A DNA stretch of 64,000 nt from Clitopilus passeckerianus. Taxonomy: Eukaryota > Basidiomycota > Agaricomycetes > Agaricales > Entolomataceae. Shown in pieces: positions 57,095 to 64,000 of the stretch. A model generated the notes under the pieces. That model ran no database searches and was not told where the DNA came from. It saw only the letters and a program-made list of their open reading frames with translations. Within the stretch, counting starts at the first letter, position 1. Every line of letters begins with the position of its first letter. A program made the translations under genes and the position numbers. The DNA lies in contig CALYLX010000033.1 in the NCBI GenBank assembly GCA_944990035.1, positions 62,001 to 126,000 of the forward strand. Direction: 5' to 3'.

Positions 57095-60000
57095 TCAACT
57101 GTCAGAAATCTCTGATGTCCCAGAATCACTAGTGCTAGCACTAGCAAACGTCCAGCTTCCCGTCGTAGGCGTATGGTCTCCGTCCTCAACCTCAGGACTG
57201 CCGAAGCTAGCAGCCTGGAAATCCCCAAAGTCCCCGCTGCTACTTTGGAAATCGCCGAAGTCTCCGAAATTGGAATCAAATGAATCGTCCGAGAAAGAGT
57301 TTGATGCAGCTGCGAATCCGAAGGGGTCTGCATTACTACTTGGTACTCGATGAGTATCTGAAAATGGACCGAAGTCGTCCTGAAGAGGAAGGCGCGTGAG
57401 GAACGTTTCGTAAGAGACAGCCGGAAGGAACCTACATCCATACTAGATGCAAAGGGGCCTTGAGGGAATGAACGGGAGGTGGACAAGCCCGATGCTGCCT
57501 GCCCGAAAGCATCCTGTCCAACCGTCAGCTGGAGTGCGGGCGGAAGCTGAAGGCCGGGACCTACGTCGAACCCATGGGAAGAAGAGGTATCAAGCTCCAA
57601 AGGTCTTCTATCTTCTTCCATATTCCTGTGCCTTGCCGAACTTAATGGGGGAGGTGCCAGGTCAAACCTGGACTGGGATAGCCAGCCACCTTCCATTTCT
57701 TCTTCGGAATCTTCGTCGTCGTCATCTGACGAGCCAGGAATAGATGAACCAGCGCTTGAGCCAGAGTGCATCTCTTGTGCCAAGTACCGAGCAAACTGCG
57801 GGCATGAACAAATTAGGATCACCATTAGTTACAATGCAAAGATAAAGCTTACCTGAGGTGCAGGTTGTTCATCATCCTCCCTTTCCTCCTCCCCCCCAAC
57901 GTTGATGGGAGGGCCAAAGTCAGCAGTCTGCCTTGGAGCGGTGGCAACACCACCGCCTCCGCGTTTGAACTCGCCCTTGATTTCCCCAACCCTCTTAGTG
58001 GCCACTCCTTCATCTCCCTCATCCACTTTCCATCTTGTAACGCCCTTTCCAGAGCCACCAGCAACAGGTCGTCCACCACCTAGCACCTTCGTATCCTTTC
58101 TCTTCGTCTCGTCATACCTGCCGGTAACATATTCATCCCAGCCTGGGGTTGGCGCAAATTCAATTATATGAAGGCGAAGCTCTGGTGGGAATCGAGCAAG
58201 TGCAAGGATGACGTCCTCTGACATGAGAGTGAGATGACCCATGTAGCCAAGGCGGACGCCATTAGGTTTTGATCTACATCGACGGGAGAGTTAGAAGAAG
58301 CCCCTCAGACGTCAAACAGAAAGCAACTCACACTGCCTCGTCGCTCCGTTTTGAGCCGTCTACAATCCGCTGCATCAGTTTAGCGTCTCGGAACAAAGCA
58401 ACGGCAAGTTCTCTGTTCAGGCCCATATCCACACGCCCGGTTAGTATCTGGTGCACAACATCATAAACTGCACTGTGCAGAAAGTTGTTCCAAGGAAATT
58501 CGAAGAAGAGATCCTGCAAGGACGCAAATCAGGTCAAACATTGGGTTGCAGTCAGGGATGGAACGTACTAGCAAGGTCGGGAGGACCTCAATATTCAGAT
58601 ACTCCTTTTTCAATCTTTCACCAATGGCGAGAGGCCGTTCTCTGAGGCTTCTGCTGTTGTCGTTTCCTTGCGCATTCATTGATCTCCTTGACCGGGTGGA
58701 ACGATTTGAATTCTTTCTTGATGGACCATTGCTGCCCCGTGACCTTATTGACGACGCTGGAGAGGTAGCCAGCTGAGATGGGGAAGTAGATAAAGCGAGA
58801 GGAGATGTCATGACGGCCATGGGCGAAGAAGAGGTCGAGTGTGAGGGAGACTGGGAGGGAGAGGCTGTTTGGGGGATGGTGAGCCTCAGTGGATCGCTTT
58901 CGCTGACATTATTCGCTGCCTCTCTTCGGTGCGTGGTCGGAGACGGAGGGTCGTCATGTATCGAGATGTCTTCCAGAATCATGTTGTCATCAACGTCGTC
59001 GCCGCTGATGCTGTCGTCCGAGTCTAACGACAGAGAGTCGTTACCCTCCGCTGGTAATCGTGGATGTTGCGAAATCGGTAGTTGCTCTCTCTCAAAGCCA
59101 TCTTCTTCGTCCTCGTCCTCGTCGTCCAGAATCATGTCATCACTATTGTTGCCGTCGTCCTTGTAGGTATCACCGCTTCCGGAATTGCTCATGGAGATGA
59201 CCTGAGCGAGCTCTTCCAGACCACGAAGGCCACCTTGAAGTCGTCCTTCCGAGTCGTATAGTTGATCGGAAGTGTCGCCTGGAGGCCGATTCAGAAGTCC
59301 CATATTTGAACAGTGTAAGAGTTCCGCGAAGAGTTCTGCTATCCGATATCTCTCAAAGGTGAGAGGTGTGATTGAACCAATCGTGGTGAAAATTGGTCCT
59401 CGCTAGAAAATTTAGTTAGTTCGAAGGTCTCCAGAAAGCAACATCAGTCGTACCAGCGATCGTGGCTTCGTCAGAAACTCCTTCAGTAGGCCCAACTTTG
59501 GAATGAGTACGTCAAGCACTGGGCCAAGGTGGACTACACCCATTTCATCCACCATTTCCTTCATCGCATTCTCCAGTACCATCCGCTGGTCCTCGACCGG
59601 ATCTTCGCCAACCTCATTCTGCCTCAACTGCTCGTGATGCTGAACGTTGATGAGGCGATTCCGTAGGGTGTGGAACAGATACGGCTCGAAGAAATCAGAG
59701 TTGTTCTTGCGGATCAACTCTATGATCATGCAAATGGACTGAATGACAGACGACACTTGCGAGTCGAAATTAGGCAGTGGAGGGGCAGATTCCGGTTCGG
59801 GTTCAGTAGACGATTCCTTCTTGTGCTCCGCAGCAGTGAGCATATCCGAGAGGCCAGATTCCAGCGGTGATGGAGGGGGTGCTTGGAAGTCGGTGAGGAT
59901 GTAGCCAACCAATGCATCGACGTTCTCCTTCTTGGCCAGCTCCCTCGCAAATCGATTTGACGCAGAGCCTGATTGTGCTCCGTTTGCGTCTCCGCCGTTG

Positions 60001-61001
60001 CCCAACCTTCCATTCCCGCCCGCTGCTCCTCCTCCAGCTCCGAATTCTGAGGCAGCTGCAGCTGCTGGTGATGGCGTGGCCATTGATATTATGCTCTTGA
60101 TTAGGTCAGAAACGACGGTGTGTATATCTGGTGTGTGATTGGGAGAGAGCAGAGCGAGGAGGCGAGCCATTATGTTTTCTGAAGAAAGCCACTAGGCAGA
60201 GCATGAGAAGTAGCTAAGATGATGAGGACAATGTTCTACCTGTAGCACTCCAGATTCGGGTATTTGTTCATCCAGCTGAACGATCCTTATTATCAAGTCC
60301 ACGATTGGCGCAGCTTCTATATGTACGAGGAGGCGTTCGATGATGTTTGGTTGAGAGCGTATAAATGTGAACATCTGTTGGTGGGCTGGATCAGCAACTC
60401 GATGAGATGGCGTCAGGCTTGCTACGCACCTCCTCTGGCCTTTTCGTGAGGAATATTGAAGTAACCTTCGTGAAGTGAGAGATCATAACGGTTTGAGTTT
60501 TCATCTCCTCTGGCGATCTCTCCAACACTGTCTCCCAGAACGGCACAAGCAGCTGGTTTTGTTCCTTGATACAAGTCTCCACAATCGACCATATGTCACT
60601 GCATAGAACCTCCGTGGCAACATAGGGATACCTGCGACACAATAGAGAATCTGTATTCAGTAAAAACACGTTTCCAGACAGGAAATATGTAGCCAACAGC
60701 AGGACTGAAGCACTCACTTGAACCGCCCCTTTTCCTCCGTCTCAATACTCCCAGTCACATATCCAAACAGCTTCAGCAGCACATCCACCCGCCCAAAGTA
60801 GTCAATCAGCCTCGCGTTCTGGCTCTTGCACTCCTGCAACAGATCATCCTCGTCAAGGATAGCTTCAAGCTGTACATCTTCCTTGTCCAGGAGGCTGTCT
60901 ATTGCCGAGGCATTCTGGAACCCGAATCTACACCAAAATTGATCAACTGTGACTCCTGGTAAGAGCTAGTTCCAACGAGGGGTGCGATACCTCCAGAACA
61001 T
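57095..61001 (-). CDS. SAPS-domain regulatory subunit of Sit4/PP6-type phosphatase
   Basis: Ten exons (60991-61001, 60718-60927, 60430-60631, 60240-60374, 59454-60191, 58569-59402, 58332-58513, 57853-58273, 57436-57795, 57095-57379), 1125 aa. Exon 1 is only 11 nt (MFW and part of R), joining to RFGFQNASAIDSLLDKED, the start of the SAPS family. SAPS helices follow: LEAILDEDDLLQECKSQN, VATEVLCSDIWSIVETCI, FTFIRSQPNIIERLLVHIE, LSSENIMARLLALLSP, FPWNNFLHSAVYDVVHQIL and LGYMGHLTLMSEDV. Yeast Sap185/190 and human PP6R1-3 bind the catalytic phosphatase and set its targets in G1 progression and nutrient signalling. Two acidic Ser-rich loops interrupt the domain. The C-tail has repeated GDFGDFQ motifs. 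Confidence 0.92.
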
Positions 61002-61599
61002 AAACTGTCGAGCGCTCAAGCAGTGTCGATGTTGCGAGTGGTGGTCGTGAGGAACGAGAGCGTGATGGTCACTGCCCCTTCAGGATCGCCCGCAACATTG
61101 CCAACGCTAGTTTTCCAGGTGTCTATTTTTGGAAACCTGCGCTTTCTACAGTATCTTTCTGAAAAACTCAGGTAGATAAACTCAAGTCGAGGTATCAGCC
61201 AATGTAACTCGGTGAATAGCTTAATCCCTTGTAACACCGACTCAAAAAGATTTTTGCCCCAATTTCTGTTTCATTTTAGGCAGTGAAAATATTACTTGGA
61301 CATTTGCCTCCATTCTGTGGACAATCATTCTTGGACGGTGCTTGTACATCTTGGAATCGCTCAAGGCAGTCCTCCTGTCAGCCCAAGGACATCATATGGT
61401 CCGGAGCGTACGCCACCAAATTCCTCCAAGCGAAAAACACAACAAACAAATGGAGAGGATACGACCTCCTCTTGGCAGGAACTCCGGTACGTTCTGTGAT
61501 CACTACCCAATCTCAATATATACGGTTTCCATGCTCCGCTGTACGCAATCTGATTCCAGGAATGTTCTATTTGTGATCGAAGAAGGGAAAAATACAAAA
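61002..61599. other. Intergenic region upstream of the SAPS gene
   Basis: About 600 bp between the SAPS start and the 3' end of the FAHD1-type gene. ORF 61342-61728 (+) runs into the antisense of the acylpyruvase and is not supported. Confidence 0.4.
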
Positions 61600-62864
61600 T
61601 TACTCTTGGAACTTGTATCCACCTTCTCTTTCTACAGCGGTGAACTCGAGAGAATCCAGCGCCTCACCAGAAGGCTTGGCCAAGGAGCACTCAACGTTAT
61701 CACCTGCCACGACCGCGCCTACACCTGACGGCGTCCCTGTCAGAATGAGGTCGCCTTCCTGCTCGGTGAAAAACATAAGGAAATAGAACAATCGATGAGA
61801 AATGGGTGCAACGCTGCACCAAGAGGATTTGCACTGACCTCAAGCGTCATGATGGACGATATATGCTCAATTAGCCTTGGAATCCGGAATATCATATCCG
61901 CAGTTGTGCCATCTTGTTTCACAATGCCATTAATCTAGTGAAGGTCAGTGAGCAGTAGGTCCACCATGTAGGAAGCAACAACCAGTGCGGGCACACCTTC
62001 AGTTGCAATCTCAAGTCATGGGGTTCGGCGATCGTGCTCTTGGGTATGAACGACCTACGTCACAACAGCGTGTTTAGCGAACAAGACAACCCAAGTGAAA
62101 GCAAATGAGGCAAGTGAGGTGAGCTTCGGGAAGGCTGGGCAGAAGTTTGAATGTATGGAGGGGAGGCGATCAGTGTGGCAGGAAGGGAAACCAAGACATA
62201 CCCGATGGGTGTAAAAGTGTCGAAGCCTTTTGCGGCAGACCACGGTAGGCCCTGTTTCTTGACTTTGTCCTGGAGATTTCTGGCAGTCATATCTACGGCC
62301 AAGGCTGAATCATGTCATTTCAAAGCCGAGGACGTGTAGAAGACCATTCCAAGAAGGGGAGGCGGTGACAGATGACGAGACAAGAGGCCGAGTTTAGTCG
62401 ATGCGTTCCGACGTCAAAGAATCTGGCAACACGCACTGTATCCAGCAATATGGGAATCGGCATCTTTTTCCGAGATATCCCGTCCACGTTTCCCAATGAC
62501 AAGGCCAAGTTCCACTGTAATTCAGAGATAAGTGACAAAGGAGGGAAAGCAGCCGGACCACCGGGAGCATTCCGAAAGTGAGCGGTAGGACGCGCGAAAA
62601 TAAGGTCACTTGAAGCACCTTCGTGGTGGGCAATAATACCCTGAGGAATCTCCACCTTTCCTCCAGTCGCTACATAGCTCGTTGTGGGCTTGAGGAAGAA
62701 GAAAGGCTCCTTCGGAGTTGCATTATTCAGTTCCTTTGCATGTGCTGCATAGTTGCGGCCAATGGCCACAATCTGGGGGAAAGGGTTTATGATCAGCCAC
62801 AAAATCACGCTTGGAAGATGGAACACTTTACTTTCTTGCCATGCTGAACAAATGTAGAAGCCAT
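61600..62864 (-). CDS. Fumarylacetoacetate hydrolase-domain protein, FAHD1 type (acylpyruvase)
   Basis: Seven exons (62832-62864, 62619-62772, 62437-62514, 62202-62304, 61997-62054, 61839-61934, 61600-61758), 226 aa, near the 221 aa of human FAHD1. Motifs: [46 protein letters not shown] with the metal-binding Glu residues, [37 protein letters not shown]-like [15 protein letters not shown] and [21 protein letters not shown]1 hydrolyses acylpyruvates and decarboxylates oxaloacetate, usually in mitochondria. The N-terminus ([11 protein letters not shown]) is too short to show a clear presequence. Every intron phase agrees. Confidence 0.92.
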
Positions 62865-63284
62865 GAGTGCTGCTGAAGGAAAGGCGGGGCAATGGGTGTA
62901 TCCGTCTCTGACCGTCAAAACGCCGAGTATATTCGATCAATCCTCGACACAGCTCGGCTGGATTTCCCGGACGAACGCAATATCAATCCGCTGCTCCTTC
63001 TGTTTCTCGCCTCAATATTGATCTCAGCCGCAATGATCTACACGAAAGACCATCTGATATGGCGAGCCAAAATGCCTCGAGTGAAGCACCAGACGCATCG
63101 TGGCTATCTGCGAGGTCTTGTCATCAAGCCAAGGAAGACTGTGTTTTAGCGCGGCCTTGGGTTTGTCACTAGTCCAAGGGTCTTGGCATCTCCAAATTTC
63201 TAAGACGAATTTGGAATGCCGAGGCTTGGCAATCTACACCAAAACAACCTGTGGAATGCCCAGATGGCTTGGGAATCACTACCT

Positions 63285-63292
63285 TATATATA
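63285..63292 (+). promoter_or_regulatory. TATA box upstream of the last gene
   Basis: TATATATA, 44-51 bp before the ATG at 63336. Confidence 0.5.
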
Positions 63293-63335
63293 CCTCGTCA
63301 CCGTTGGGAGACTGTCGTCGTGACTTTCCAATACC

Positions 63336-63854
63336 ATGTCCTACCGCTCCTACCTCCATACTGAAGAGTAAGTTTTTTCTGCAGTCACTGTGTGCCCTAA
63401 ACTGAGGCAGCAGCAGCCCCCGTGCGGAAAGTGGCCATCTCAACTCGACTTGGGAGATTGCCATCCTCATCATCTTCAGTCAGTCTTATAATTTCGCCCT
63501 TGGATTCGTGTTGCTAATGCTTCCCCTTCAGTCCTCCTCATCATAGTCATTGTTGCAACATCAATATACCAAATACGTCGCAAGCGTCAGCGAAGACGAG
63601 AGAGGGAGGCAGTGGAGGATGCTGAGATGGGGATGTCGAGGACAGACGGGACACGTACGGTGGTTAGCGAGAAAGCAGTCATTCAAGAGGTAAGCGACCC
63701 TTCTAGTCACTCCCCTGTCAATCAAAGATCATCGAACTCACATTCGTGCCATTCTCAGCCCAAACGTGCAGCATCCCCCCCATGGCACGCAGGAAGCTCA
63801 GCCTCCACAAAATCATATCCAGAATCTTCAAAATATTGGCAAGACCATAGATGA
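63336..63854 (+). CDS. Small single-pass membrane protein, 3' structure unresolved
   Basis: Exons 63336-63367, 63411-63478 and 63532-63689 are well defined: MSYRSYLHTED, a short outside part (GHLNSTWE), one membrane helix (IAILIIFILLIIVIVATSIY) and a strongly basic stop-transfer (QIRRKRQRRRERE). There is no cleavable signal peptide, so a type III orientation is likely. After 63689 (GTAAGC donor) the frame may read through to a stop at 63854, or splice to a frame that stays open to about 63920 (PPHGTQEAQPPQ.., SWVTCIACIF), with a further donor GTACGT, continuing beyond the window. Family not recognised. Confidence 0.5.
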
Positions 63855-64000
63855 TACTTCCTTCTCATTCTTGGATTCTTGGGTCACTTGTATCGCATGT
63901 ATTTTTAGCTACACAACTCGGTACGTCTGTCCACCCTAGCCTGCATATTCATCTCGATCGAGGCTAACGACCACCCCAGCTCGCAGGCCTATTGTACTTT

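Noticed and set aside
58810..59166. 118-aa Ser-rich plus-strand ORF
   Set aside because: It is the antisense of the acidic, Ser-rich insert of the SAPS gene.
62892..63149. 85-aa plus-strand ORF with a possible membrane helix
   Set aside because: It sits in the promoter region of the acylpyruvase gene. It has no TATA or homologue in sight, while the next gene at 63336 has its own TATA box. Kept out, although not excluded.

Overview
This 64 kb window is nuclear DNA of a filamentous basidiomycete, most likely an agaricomycete mushroom. The genes are split by many short introns (mostly 50-60 nt, GT-AG with a few GC-AG). The gene content also fits: several FunK1-type fungal kinases, F-box/LRR proteins, a family PL1 pectate lyase, and agaricomycete-style single-pass membrane proteins. 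I found no bacterial-style operons, CRISPR arrays or intact transposons. I rebuilt exon structures by hand from splice signals, reading frame and family resemblance. For every gene given as intact, the exon lengths add up to a multiple of three.

Left part (0.1-16 kb): mitoribosomal protein Mrp51 (-), a HYPK-like chaperone subunit (-), a PNPOx-fold flavoprotein-like gene (+), peroxisomal membrane protein PXMP4 (+), two decayed F-box/LRR genes (+), the DNA-repair nuclease FAN1 (-), and a single-pass membrane protein with a PPxY tail (-). Middle left (16-29 kb): a head-to-head pair of related small genes of unknown function, about 5 kb with little convincing coding, a pectate lyase (+) that needs a 5-nt microexon, a second PPxY-tail membrane protein (-), and the COPII GTPase SAR1 (-).

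Middle right (29-56 kb): a broken MYND-finger-like gene, then four FunK1 kinase-like genes. A (+, 908 aa) and B (-, 955 aa) are intact; C and D (-) are damaged. They are interleaved with the housekeeping genes UTP21 (+) and SRP receptor beta (-). Between B and C lies a patch of duplicated gene fragments: a FunK1 C-terminal tail and a second relic whose other copy is near 35 kb. Right end (56-64 kb): a secreted six-cysteine knottin-like miniprotein (+), a SAPS-family phosphatase regulator (-), an FAHD1-type acylpyruvase (-), and the start of a small membrane-protein gene (+) near the window edge.

The housekeeping genes do not form one pathway. They cover mitochondrial translation, peroxisome membrane, DNA crosslink repair, ER export and import (SAR1, SRPRB), ribosome biogenesis and phosphatase regulation. 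The fast-evolving material (FunK1, F-box, MYND, membrane paralogs, knottin, unknown pair) sits between them, as expected for accessory DNA in a mushroom genome. Many apparent frameshifts in the damaged genes are single missing bases, several in short homopolymers, so assembly error is a serious alternative to true decay there.
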